DNA of 64,000 bases, taken from the NCBI RefSeq assembly GCF_001571145.1, contig NZ_BCTF01000015.1, positions 1-64,000 on the forward strand. Direction: 5' to 3'. This DNA comes from Hydrogenophaga flava NBRC 102514. GTDB taxonomy: Bacteria > Pseudomonadota > Gammaproteobacteria > Burkholderiales > Burkholderiaceae_C. Below are positions 17,612-28,653 of this stretch, in pieces. The number at the start of each line of letters is the position of its first letter. Positions within the stretch are counted from its first letter, which is position 1. The notes below the pieces were generated by a model that was not told the DNA's origin, did not search any database, and saw nothing but the letters and a program-made list of their open reading frames with translations. The position numbers and the translations under genes are program-made.

Positions 17612-19320
17612 TCGATGTGACCGCTGCCGCGCGTCTGTTGGATGGGTTCAGGGCCTTGCCCGCGGAAACGGAGTTGCTGGACTTCAAGGAGGCCAAGAAT
17701 TCTTTCGATATCGACGAGCTCGGCAAGTACGTGTCAGCGCTGGCGAACGAAGCCAATCTCCTGGAGCGGGACAGTGCGTGGCTGGTGCTGGGAGTCAAGG
17801 ACAAGCGAGATGCTCAAACAGGGTTGCGGCCCGTGGTGGGCAGTACGTTCAGGAACGGAGCGGCTGCGCTGAATGACCTCAAACAGCTGGTGGCCTTGGG
17901 TACGTCGCCGTCACATGGGTTTGTACAGATCTTCGAGGTGCCGCATGCCGACTGCGCACCAAGTGCCCGCGTTCTGATGTTTCAGATCTCCCCCGCGCCT
18001 CGCGGGCAGCCGGTGGCGTGGAAGGGGCATTTCTATGGCCGTGCTGGCGAGTCGCTGGGAGCCCTGGGTTCCAAGTTTGAAGCCATCCGGATGCAGTCGG
18101 CCGCGCTGGACTGGACGGCCCATTGCGTATCGGACGACTTTGGGCTCCTGTCGCCCGACGCGTTAGAGCGAGGTCGAGCCCTGTATGCGAAGAAGCACCC
18201 ACGACGGCTTGACGAAATGCAGCAATGGTCGGCGGAGCGATTCCTGGCAGAGCTTCGACTGTCGCGCCAGGGCGTTCTGACACGAGCGGCCTTGTTGTTG
18301 TTTGGTCGTCAGGACGCAGTGCCCACCTTGGGTGATGTGTCACCGCGCCTGACATGGCAGTTGTTGACTGATCAGGATGAGCCACTGGATTTCCAACATT
18401 TCTCACTGCCGTTCGTGGCGGCGGTGGACGATCTCGTGTCCAAGATCCGCATTCACACCGTTCGGATACTTCCGCCTGGTCAGCTGGCGCCGCTGGAGGT
18501 GCCGAACTATGACGACTGGGTCATCCGCGAGGCCTTGTTGAACTGCGTGGCCCACCAGGACTACGCACTCGGTGGTCGCGTGCAGGTCAAGGAATCGCCC
18601 GCGTCACTCTTGTTTTCAAACGCGGGCGGCTTTATACCGGGGACCATCGACAAGGTTCTGGATGCATCGCATGCCACGCATCTGTATCGCAACCCTTGCC
18701 TAGCAGACGCGATGGTGGAACTGGGGCTGATCGACACTATCGGCAGTGGCATCAAGCGGATGTACCGGACGCAACGTGACCGGCATTTCCCCTTGCCAGA
18801 CTTCGATATCAGACAGGCGCCCCCTGCGGTGTCTGTCCGCATCTACGGTCGGGAGATTGATCCAGCCTTTACTCGCGCCTTGTTGCTCGCATCTCATCTT
18901 TCCCTGGCGGATGTCATCGCGCTGGACCACGTTCAGAAACGGCGACCGATTGATGCCAAGGTGTTGGCTGATCTGAGACGGCGCAAACTGCTGGAAGGGC
19001 GATCCCCCACAGTTCACATCGCGGCAGCAGTTGCCGACGCCACCAACCAGCGTGGACAGTACTCACGTCTGGCAGGGCTGCAGAAACCGGCACTCAAGCA
19101 ATTGGTGCTTGGCTTGATCGATCGGTTTGGCAAGGCAACGCGTGAGGACATCGAGCAAGCTTTGCTGGAGGCGATGCCTGCGGGGCTGACGGCGCTTCAG
19201 AAAGCCAACCGGGTGAAGAACCTGCTGAGCGAAATGTCCAACAAGGACAAGGCCATTGTTGCCAATCGAAGGGGGGTCGGCGCAGTGTGGACTCGGTCTC
19301 CGCCATTGTCTAAAGACTGA
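17608..19320 (+). CDS. AlbA_2 (Schlafen-like) DNA-binding / ATPase-domain protein
   Basis: A 570-residue protein. The N-terminal ~150 residues carry an AlbA_2/Schlafen-type domain (ETELLDFKEAKNSFDIDELGKYVSALANEANL...WLVLGVKD, with the acidic-basic E..FKE core), followed by an HATPase_c_4 domain (REALLNCVAHQDYALGGRVQVKES, FSNAGGFIPGTI, IDTIGSGIKRMY) and C-terminal winged-helix segments (KPALKQLVLGLIDRFGKATREDIEQALL). Such proteins are found beside restriction systems and in defence islands. It overlaps the ISP remnant by ATGA. Its GC content is visibly lower than flanking genes, a sign of horizontal transfer. It looks intact; without its former partner its job is unclear. Confidence 0.8.
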   Translation: MIDVTAAARLLDGFRALPAETELLDFKEAKNSFDIDELGKYVSALANEANLLERDSAWLVLGVKDKRDAQTGLRPVVGSTFRNGAAALNDLKQLVALGTSPSHGFVQIFEVPHADCAPSARVLMFQISPAPRGQPVAWKGHFYGRAGESLGALGSKFEAIRMQSAALDWTAHCVSDDFGLLSPDALERGRALYAKKHPRRLDEMQQWSAERFLAELRLSRQGVLTRAALLLFGRQDAVPTLGDVSPRLTWQLLTDQDEPLDFQHFSLPFVAAVDDLVSKIRIHTVRILPPGQLAPLEVPNYDDWVIREALLNCVAHQDYALGGRVQVKESPASLLFSNAGGFIPGTIDKVLDASHATHLYRNPCLADAMVELGLIDTIGSGIKRMYRTQRDRHFPLPDFDIRQAPPAVSVRIYGREIDPAFTRALLLASHLSLADVIALDHVQKRRPIDAKVLADLRRRKLLEGRSPTVHIAAAVADATNQRGQYSRLAGLQKPALKQLVLGLIDRFGKATREDIEQALLEAMPAGLTALQKANRVKNLLSEMSNKDKAIVANRRGVGAVWTRSPPLSKD

Positions 19321-19356
19321 AGTTTTCGAATCGAATTCAGACAATCTTTAGACAAT
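19305..19356. repeat. 12-bp inverted repeat across the 3' end of the AlbA_2 gene
   Basis: ATTGTCTAAAGA at 19305-19316 and its exact reverse complement TCTTTAGACAAT at 19345-19356, 28 bases apart; the first copy runs up to the stop codon at 19318. The second arm lies within a tandem pair of AGACAATCTT (19339-19348 and 19350-19359). It could be a factor-binding site, a terminator stem or a mobile-element scar. Confidence 0.7.
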
Positions 19357-19362
19357 CTTAGG

Positions 19363-19388
19363 AAAAAGTCTTTGTAAAACAAAGACTT
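19363..19388 (-). terminator. Intrinsic terminator of uvrA
   Basis: On the minus strand the 9-bp stem AAGTCTTTG/CAAAGACTT with a 5-base loop is followed by further T residues (five in a row counting the stem end), 62 bases past the uvrA stop. Stem is AT-rich, so strength is moderate. Confidence 0.55.
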
Positions 19389-19390
19389 GA

Positions 19391-19432
19391 ATTGGATATC
19401 TGGTATCGGCGAACCGATATCGGATATCCAAT
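19391..19432 (+). repeat. 19-bp near-perfect hairpin with CGAA loop
   Basis: The left arm ATTGGATATCTGGTATCGG (19391-19409) pairs with 19414-19432 around a CGAA loop. The only two imperfect positions are U-G and G-U when read as plus-strand RNA (they would be A-C mismatches in minus-strand RNA), so the structure fits an RNA made from the plus strand. No T-run follows. It lies 70 bases after the AlbA_2 gene and 18 bases from the end of uvrA. Confidence 0.75.
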
Positions 19433-19449
19433 CTGGGCTGTATCCGGAC

Positions 19450-22494
<3,045 letters not shown>

Positions 22495-22609
22495 GATAAG
22501 CGGCGGCACCAGGCCGCGCCCGGTCCGGCCATGGCCGCGCGGCCTTTCGGACACAATACGCAGCTTCCGTCCCGTCCCGCCCGTGCCCTCTCTGAACACC
22601 GCCACACCG

Positions 22610-23815
22610 ATGACCGCAGCCCCGGCGGCCGACGCCACCCGCATGACCTCCGGCGAGCGCCGGGCCAGCCTGTCGCTGGCCGCCATCTATGCGCTGCGCA
22701 TGTTGGGGCTGTTCCTGGTGCTGCCGGTGTTCGCCATCGAGGCGCGGGACTACCCGGGCGGCGACGACCCCGGGCTGGTCGGCCTGGCCATGGGCGCCTA
22801 CGGTCTGACCCAGGCCATGCTGCAGGTGCCGCTGGGCCTGGCCTCCGACCGCCTGGGCCGCAAGCCGGTGATCCTGTTCGGGCTGGCGCTGTTCGTGCTG
22901 GGCAGCCTGGTGGCGGCCTGGGCGCCGAGCCTGCCCTGGCTGGTGGCCGGGCGCGCGATCCAGGGCGCCGGCGCCATCTCGGCGGCCGTCACCGCCCTGC
23001 TGGCTGACCTCACGCGCGACCAGGTGCGCACCAAGTCGATGGCGCTGGTGGGCATCAGCATCGCGCTCATGTTTGCGCTGTCGCTGGTGCTGGCGCCGGT
23101 GCTGGTGCCCCACATCGGCCTGTCCGGCCTGTTCATGCTGACCGCCGGTCTGGCGCTGACCGGCATGGCGGTCGTGGCCTGGGTGGTGCCGCCCGAGCCG
23201 GTCGAGCACGTCGACGCCGGCCGCGGCGGGCTGCGACAGGTGCTGGCCCATGCCGAGCTGCTGCGGGTGGACGTGGGCGTGTTCGTGCTGCACGCGGTGC
23301 AGATCGCGATGTGGCTGTCGGTGCCCGCGCTGCTGCGCGAGGCCGGCGTGGACGGCCCGGCGCAGTGGAAGGTCTACCTGCCGGCGGTGCTGGGCTCGCT
23401 GCTGATCCTGGGCGGCTTCCTGTTCCGGCTGGAGCGCAAGGGCCACTTCAAGGCGGTGTACCTGGGCACCATCGCCCTGATCGCGCTGGTGCAGCTGGGC
23501 TTCCTGTGGGCTCTGCAGGGACCGTCGGTGTGGGCGGTGTCGGTGCTGCTGTGCCTGTACTTCGTGGGCTTCAACGCCCAGGAAGCCAGCCAGCCCAGCC
23601 TGGCCTCGCGCCTGGCCGAGCCGCGCCAGCGCGGTGCCGCGCTCGGCGTCTACAACACCCTGATGTCGCTGGGCATCTTTGCCGGCGGCAGCCTGGGCGG
23701 CCTGGTCGCCAAGACCTGGGGCAGCGCCGGCATCTTCCTGTTCAGCGCCGCCCTGATGCTGGGCTGGCTGGTGGTGGCCTGGCCGATGCGGCCACCGGCG
23801 CAGCCCGGCACCTGA
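22610..23815 (+). CDS. MFS transporter (YajR-like core)
   Basis: A 401-402 residue, 12-TM major facilitator. The loop 2-3 signature is readable as [13 protein letters not shown], and the opening [37 protein letters not shown] closely recalls YajR-type drug/proton antiporters, though the C-terminal YAM domain of YajR is absent. I choose the ATG at 22610; a GTG at 22583 is also in frame. A CACAAT box at 22552-22557 could be the promoter. It is divergent from uvrA and convergent with the ClC gene, 3 bases between stops. Substrate unknown. Confidence 0.9.
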   Translation: MTAAPAADATRMTSGERRASLSLAAIYALRMLGLFLVLPVFAIEARDYPGGDDPGLVGLAMGAYGLTQAMLQVPLGLASDRLGRKPVILFGLALFVLGSLVAAWAPSLPWLVAGRAIQGAGAISAAVTALLADLTRDQVRTKSMALVGISIALMFALSLVLAPVLVPHIGLSGLFMLTAGLALTGMAVVAWVVPPEPVEHVDAGRGGLRQVLAHAELLRVDVGVFVLHAVQIAMWLSVPALLREAGVDGPAQWKVYLPAVLGSLLILGGFLFRLERKGHFKAVYLGTIALIALVQLGFLWALQGPSVWAVSVLLCLYFVGFNAQEASQPSLASRLAEPRQRGAALGVYNTLMSLGIFAGGSLGGLVAKTWGSAGIFLFSAALMLGWLVVAWPMRPPAQPGT

Positions 23816-23818
23816 GCC

Positions 23819-25168
23819 TCAGTTTGGCCGGCCGTCTGCGGCCGGTGCGGGCTCGCGCCAGGAGCGCATCATCAGTTCGGCCAGCGTGCCGTACAGCGGC
23901 CGGCTGATCATGCGCGAGATGCCGCTGGCCAGCAGCGCGCAGGTGATCAGGCTGAGCACCATGCTGTGGCCGTCGGTCATCTCCATCACGATGATCATGG
24001 CGGTGATGGGCGTCTGTGTGACGGCGGCCAGGAAGCCGCACATGCCCAGCGCGATCAGGGCCGCGGTGTGCGGCGAGTCGAACAGCCAGGCCACATCGGC
24101 GCCCAGCCCGGCGCCGATGGAGAGCGAGGGGCCGAACATGCCCGCCGGCACGCCGGCCCAGGACGAGATCCACGACGCCACGAACTTCAGGCCGGTGAAC
24201 ACGAAGGGCGTCTGCCCCTCGGTGCCGGCGGCCAGCAGGGCGTGGGTGTGCTGGTGACCGATGCCGGCTGTTTCGCCATTGGTGACCACCGCGATCACCG
24301 CCACCACGAAGCCGCAGGCCGCGGCGAAGGCCACCGGCCGCTTGCGCCGGTAGGCACAGAAGCGGTCGGGCAGGCCGGTGAAGGAGGCCAGCAGCAGGCG
24401 CGACATCAGCCCCCCCAGCAGGCCGGCCAGCAGGGACACCACCAGGGCGGGCCCGAGCAGCGTCCACCAGCTGAGGTTTTCAGCTTTCACCCGCCCGAAG
24501 TAGGAGAGGCTGCCGAAGGCAGAGACCGACACCAGGCCGCCGACCACGATGGCCGCCAGCATCAGTCCGCTGCTGCGCTCCTGCAGCTTGCGCGAGAGCT
24601 CCTCGATGGCGAACACGATGCCGCCCAGGGGGGTGTTGAACGCGGCGGCCAGACCGACCGCGCCGCCGGCCACCAGCAGCTCGCGGGCGCTGATGCCGCT
24701 GTTCGGGGACAGCCAGCGCCGCGCGGCCAGCATCACGCCGGCGCCGATCTGCACCGACGGCCCCTGGCGCCCCACCGACAGACCGGCCAGCAGGCTGGCC
24801 GACACGCCGGCGATCTTGAGCATGGACAGGCGCCAGGAGGCGTAGGCACCGCGCGAGGCCAGCGGTGTTTCCGGCGCCAGCGCCACCAGCACCTGGGGCA
24901 CGCCCGATCCGGCAATGCCCGGCGCCCAGCGGCGCACGGCCCAGACGATCAGCGCCGTCATGGCCGGCGTCCACAGCAGCGGTGCCCACCACGCGGCCTC
25001 GCGGCCGGCCTTGTAGAGGCCGTAGGTCGCGTCCGCCAGCAAGGTGAAGCCCACGATGGACAGACCGGCCAGCACGGCGAACGCGATCACCACCACCCGG
25101 TCCCGCCATTGCCGGCCGTCGGCGACCTCGGTGCGCAGGTTCTGCAGGAAGTCCGGCTCTCGTCTCAT
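23819..25168 (-). CDS. ClC-family chloride channel/transporter with altered gate (GRQGP)
   Basis: A 449-residue membrane protein with the ClC fold. The three anion-pore loops are GSGVP (GSGIP site), GRQGPSV (normally GREGP) and [12 protein letters not shown] (GxFxP). The residue equivalent to the E. coli ClC-ec1 external gate Glu148 is Gln135 here (codon CAG, 24764-24766 on the complement). In ClC-ec1 the E148Q change removes proton coupling, so this protein may be an uncoupled channel. No C-terminal CBS domains. Start at ATG 25168; an upstream in-frame ATG would add 41 unlikely residues. Divergent from ssb. Confidence 0.92.
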   Translation of the reverse strand: MRREPDFLQNLRTEVADGRQWRDRVVVIAFAVLAGLSIVGFTLLADATYGLYKAGREAAWWAPLLWTPAMTALIVWAVRRWAPGIAGSGVPQVLVALAPETPLASRGAYASWRLSMLKIAGVSASLLAGLSVGRQGPSVQIGAGVMLAARRWLSPNSGISARELLVAGGAVGLAAAFNTPLGGIVFAIEELSRKLQERSSGLMLAAIVVGGLVSVSAFGSLSYFGRVKAENLSWWTLLGPALVVSLLAGLLGGLMSRLLLASFTGLPDRFCAYRRKRPVAFAAACGFVVAVIAVVTNGETAGIGHQHTHALLAAGTEGQTPFVFTGLKFVASWISSWAGVPAGMFGPSLSIGAGLGADVAWLFDSPHTAALIALGMCGFLAAVTQTPITAMIIVMEMTDGHSMVLSLITCALLASGISRMISRPLYGTLAELMMRSWREPAPAADGRPN

Positions 25169-25308
25169 CGCGACCGAGTGTAGAGGCCGTCCGCTGGTTC
25201 CCGCCAGCGCCGGGTGGCGGATTGGTCGGCCGATCCGATTGCGGCACAATGGTCGACCGACCAGCGGCCGGCCCTCCCGCGCCGCCCCCATTTCTCAGGG
25301 CATACCTC

Positions 25309-25809
25309 ATGGCATCCGTCAACAAAGTCATCCTCGTCGGCAACTGCGGCCGCGACCCCGAAATCCGTTACCTGCCCTCGGGCCAGGCCGTGGCCAACGT
25401 GAGCGTGGCCACCTCCAGCCGCCGCAAGGACCGCAACAGCGGTGAAACCATCGAAGACACCCAGTGGCACCGCGTCACCTTCTACGACCGCCTGGCCGAG
25501 ATCGCCGGCGAGTACGTCAAGAAGGGCCGCCCGATCTACGTCGAAGGCCGCCTGAAGTACGGCACCTATGTGGACAAGGCCACCGGCGTCGAGAAAAACA
25601 CCGTGGACATCATCGCCACCGAACTGCAGCTGCTGGGCGGCCGCGAAGGCATGGGCGGTGGTGACGAAGGCGGTGGTGGCGGCGGCTACAGCCGTCCGGC
25701 CGCCGCGCCGCGCCAGGCGCCGGCCCCCCGTCCGGCGCCGGCACCCGCACCGGCCGCCGCCCGCCCGGCCAGCGGCTTCGACGATATGGACGACGACATC
25801 CCGTTCTGA
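25309..25809 (+). CDS. ssb: Single-stranded DNA-binding protein
   Basis: A 166-residue SSB. The OB fold occupies about residues 1-112 ([36 protein letters not shown]), then a Gly-rich and Pro/Ala-rich disordered linker, and the acidic tip MDDDIPF that docks repair and replication partners. Longer open frame upstream is excluded because the conserved N-terminus begins at this ATG. It is followed by a strong intrinsic terminator and so is probably monocistronic. uvrA-MFS-ssb linkage is common in betaproteobacteria. Confidence 0.97.
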   Translation: MASVNKVILVGNCGRDPEIRYLPSGQAVANVSVATSSRRKDRNSGETIEDTQWHRVTFYDRLAEIAGEYVKKGRPIYVEGRLKYGTYVDKATGVEKNTVDIIATELQLLGGREGMGGGDEGGGGGGYSRPAAAPRQAPAPRPAPAPAPAAARPASGFDDMDDDIPF

Positions 25810-25840
25810 TCCGCCAGGGAAAGCGTCCATCGCTGGCCAG

Positions 25841-25872
25841 GCCCGCGCCCTCCCCGGGGCGTGGGCTTTTTT
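25841..25872 (+). terminator. Intrinsic terminator of ssb
   Basis: GCCCGCGCCC pairs with the complementary GGGCGTGGGC arm (one G-U) around a short C-rich loop and is followed directly by six T residues, 31 bases past the stop. Confidence 0.88.
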
Positions 25873-25947
25873 GTCGGTTCGGCGGGGTGTCCGGGGTCAA
25901 GTCCGGGTGCGAACTGCCGATGCAACAGGCTTCACTTGGGTCACCGC

Positions 25948-27192
25948 ATGCATCAGGAACAGCACGTGCTTCGTCAGGGCCTGCTCGAGCTGGCCGGTGA
26001 CACCTCGGTCGGCCTGCGCTGCTGCGAGAACATGGTGTCCCGGCTCGGGCGGCTGCTGGGCGTCCGGTATGTGTTCGTGGGCGTGATCGGCCCCGGGGAG
26101 GACCAGACGGTCCACGCCCTGGCCACCGCCATCGGCGGCGCGCTCTCGCCCAATTTCAGCTACGACCTGTCGGGCTCTCCCTGCGAGAGCATCGTCGGCA
26201 AGGGCATGTGCGTCTATTCCGGCGACGTCTGCGCCGAGTTCCCGGACGACGCGCTGCTCAGGGAAATGGGCGTCAGCAGCTACCTGGGGGCGCCCATCTT
26301 CGACACCCAGGGCCAGGGCATCGGGCTGCTGGTGCTGCTGGACGACCAGCTGCTGCCGGACTCCGCGGAGCTGCGGGCGCTGGTCCAGATGCACGCGGCG
26401 CGGGCCGGGGTCGAGATCGATCGCATGCGCTACGAGGAGAGGCTCGAATCCCTGTCGGCCTCGCTGACCCAGGAGGTCGCCCGGCAGACGGCCCACCTGG
26501 AAGAGGCCAACCGGCAACTGGCCTCGTTTGCGTACTCCATTTCCCACGACCTGCGCACACCTCTGCGGCACATGATGGGCTACTGCGAGCTGATGCTCGG
26601 ACTGGACAGCGTGGGCCAGGACCCCGAAGCCCGGCGCTGCGCCGAGGCCGTGCTGCAGGCGGGGTCGAAGATGGCGGTCATGATGGAGGCGCTGCTCGAC
26701 CATTCGAGCAACCGCCAGGCCGAGCCCCGTTGCGAGTGGGTCGATTTGCCACCGCTGCTCGCGGACATCGCCGCCCAGCTGGTGGTCGGTGCCGACCGGC
26801 CGCCGCGGCTGGACTGGCCCGAAGCGGCGCGGGTGTGGGCCGATCCGGCGCTCATCCGCATCGTGCTCCAGAACCTGCTGGGCAACGCGATCAAGTACAG
26901 CAGCAAGCACCCCAGCCCGCAGGTGTCGGTCACCTGCAGCGCGGGCATCGACATGGACGAGATTGCGGTCGAAGACAACGGCATCGGGTTCGACATGCAG
27001 CATGCCGACCGGCTGTTCGGCGTGTTCCAGCGGCTGCATGCCGAGAGCGACTACCCCGGACACGGCATCGGCCTGGCGAACGCCCTGGGCATCGTCCGGC
27101 GGCATGGCGGACAGATCGGCTTCCACTCCCGCCCCAACGAGGGCGCGCGGTTCGTGGTGTCGCTGCCCAGACCGTCACAGCCCCTGGGCTGA
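25948..27192 (+). CDS. GAF-domain sensor histidine kinase (orphan)
   Basis: A 414-residue soluble kinase. Residues ~5-160 form a GAF sensor domain, a short coiled coil follows (EERLESLSASLTQEVARQTAHLEEANRQLA), then a HisKA domain with phosphoacceptor His200 in SYSISHDLRTPLRHMMGY-type sequence, and an HATPase domain with N box NAIKYSS, G1 VEDNGIGFD and G2 GHGIGLANALG. This bacteriophytochrome-like arrangement lacks PAS and PHY domains and a chromophore Cys is not evident. There are several cysteines in the GAF domain (Cys25, 26, 79, 88, 95). No response regulator is adjacent. Start is the ATG at 25948, the first codon before the domain. Confidence 0.88.
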   Translation: MHQEQHVLRQGLLELAGDTSVGLRCCENMVSRLGRLLGVRYVFVGVIGPGEDQTVHALATAIGGALSPNFSYDLSGSPCESIVGKGMCVYSGDVCAEFPDDALLREMGVSSYLGAPIFDTQGQGIGLLVLLDDQLLPDSAELRALVQMHAARAGVEIDRMRYEERLESLSASLTQEVARQTAHLEEANRQLASFAYSISHDLRTPLRHMMGYCELMLGLDSVGQDPEARRCAEAVLQAGSKMAVMMEALLDHSSNRQAEPRCEWVDLPPLLADIAAQLVVGADRPPRLDWPEAARVWADPALIRIVLQNLLGNAIKYSSKHPSPQVSVTCSAGIDMDEIAVEDNGIGFDMQHADRLFGVFQRLHAESDYPGHGIGLANALGIVRRHGGQIGFHSRPNEGARFVVSLPRPSQPLG

Positions 27193-27229
27193 GCGGCCTG
27201 TACCGGGCCCGGTGACAGAGGGGTTTCGG

Positions 27230-27235
27230 CACAAT
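27230..27235 (+). promoter_or_regulatory. Candidate -10 box of the DUF3422 gene (leaderless geometry)
   Basis: CACAAT stands 6 bases before the ATG at 27242, in the 49-base gap after the kinase gene. It departs from consensus at two positions and no -35 is evident. Confidence 0.3.
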
Positions 27236-27241
27236 CGCGCC

Positions 27242-28561
27242 ATGGACACCGCCCACCCCCTGCTGCCGACCAACGACCCCCTGCGCGAGATGCTGCACAA
27301 CGAGGTGCACGCCCGCCCGCCGGCGCGCATCCGGCTGCCGGCGCTGGTGGTGTTCATCGCCGTGACCAACGACGGCGTGGGCCGCGAGCAGGAGCTGGAG
27401 CACCTGCGCCGCCTGCCGGGCCAGCAGGACCTGCAGGCCGAGCAGCTCAGTGGCAGCTTCCTGCGCCTGCGGCTGCCGGGCTACACCCTCAAGTGGGAAC
27501 GCCACACCGAGTTCACCCGCTATTCGCTGGTGCAGCCGCTGCCCGACGGCGCACGGCTGGGCGCCCGCGACCCCGAACTGCTCTCGCACATCGTGCTGCC
27601 GTCCGACTGGCTGGCCGGCATCCCCGGGCGCACGATCGCCGCCATCAAGCTGGTGATGCTGCACGGCGACCTGGCGGACCCGCACGAGGCCCTGGCGCAG
27701 GGCCGCACCTGGCTGGGCGAGCACACCGTGGTGGCCTCGCTCATGGGCAACCAGTCCCACTCCATGGTGATCACCGACCTGATGCTGCGCGAGTCCGGCT
27801 ACGAACGCATCCTGGTGGTGGCGCCGCCCGACACCACCGAAACCCGGGCCGGCCGCATCTCGCAGCGCCTGCTGGAGATCGAGACCTACCGCCTGCTCGC
27901 CCTGCGGGGCCTGCCGGTGGCCAAGCAGCTCGGCCCATTCCTCTCGCAATGCGAGGCGCAACTGGCCGACATCACCGCCCACCTGGAGAGCAAGACCGCC
28001 ACCGACCAGAGCCTGCTCGACACCCTGGTGTCGCTGGCCGCGGGGGTGGAGCGCGCCATCGCCGAACACGCCTACCGCTTCTCGGCCACGCGAGCTTACG
28101 ACGGCCTGGTGGCGCAGCGCATCGCCGAACTGCGCGAGCAACCGGTGCCGGGCACCCAGACGATCGGCGAGTTCATGCAGCGCCGGCTGTCACCGGCCAT
28201 GGCCACGGTGGAGTCCACCGGTCAGCGACTGACCTCGCTGTCCGAGCGCATCACCCGCACCAGCGCCCTGCTGCGCACGCGGGTGGACATCGCCACCGAG
28301 GTGCAGAACCAGCAGCTGCTGGCCAAGCTGACCCGGGGCCAGGAACTGCAGCTGCGCCTGCAGAGCACGGTGGAAGGCCTGTCGATCGCGGCCATCTCGT
28401 ACTACGTGATCAGCCTGATCCTCTACCTGGGCAAGGCCGGCAAGGAGCTCGGCCTGCCCGTCAAGCCGGAGCTGCTGGCCGGCGCGGCGATTCCGCTGGT
28501 GCTGTGGGCGGTCTGGTGGACGACGAAGAAGATTCACGAGAAGCTGCACGCCGAGCACTGA
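27242..28561 (+). CDS. DUF3422 family membrane protein
   Basis: A 439-residue protein. The opening (NDPLREMLHNEVHARPPARIRLPALVVFIAV) and the later HTVVASLMGNQSHSMVITDL fit DUF3422, a proteobacterial family of unknown function. Helical, probably coiled-coil sequence runs from about 330 to 385 (TVESTGQRLTSLSERITRTSALLRTRVDIATEVQNQQLL), and two hydrophobic segments close the protein (SIAAISYYVISLILYL and LLAGAAIPLVLWAVWW). The layout, a large cytoplasmic domain tethered by a C-terminal hairpin, recalls the CorA-like fold, but that is only an impression. Confidence 0.85.
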   Translation: MDTAHPLLPTNDPLREMLHNEVHARPPARIRLPALVVFIAVTNDGVGREQELEHLRRLPGQQDLQAEQLSGSFLRLRLPGYTLKWERHTEFTRYSLVQPLPDGARLGARDPELLSHIVLPSDWLAGIPGRTIAAIKLVMLHGDLADPHEALAQGRTWLGEHTVVASLMGNQSHSMVITDLMLRESGYERILVVAPPDTTETRAGRISQRLLEIETYRLLALRGLPVAKQLGPFLSQCEAQLADITAHLESKTATDQSLLDTLVSLAAGVERAIAEHAYRFSATRAYDGLVAQRIAELREQPVPGTQTIGEFMQRRLSPAMATVESTGQRLTSLSERITRTSALLRTRVDIATEVQNQQLLAKLTRGQELQLRLQSTVEGLSIAAISYYVISLILYLGKAGKELGLPVKPELLAGAAIPLVLWAVWWTTKKIHEKLHAEH

Positions 28562-28570
28562 GCCCCCCAC

Positions 28571-28641
28571 GCTCCGCCGCTGGCGCGGGTCGCTGCCCCC
28601 CGAGGGGGCTGATTCGCCTTGGGGCGGCCCGGCGGCGAATC
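28571..28641. repeat. GC-rich intergenic palindrome between convergent genes (Comamonadaceae-type)
   Basis: This stretch contains GCCCCC-CGA-GGGGGC (28595-28609) and then GATTCGCC (28611-28618) facing GGCGAATC (28634-28641). I recall very similar 'gcccccCGAgggggc' blocks at many gene ends in Comamonadaceae genomes. Lying between the ends of the DUF3422 and pbpC genes, it probably works as a two-way terminator. Confidence 0.6.
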
Positions 28642-28653
28642 GTTCTCTCTCCG

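Noticed and set aside
22495-22686. 64-residue N-terminal extension of UvrA
   Set aside because: The extra sequence is Arg/Gly-rich, lacks conservation as far as I can judge and overlaps the divergent MFS gene start.
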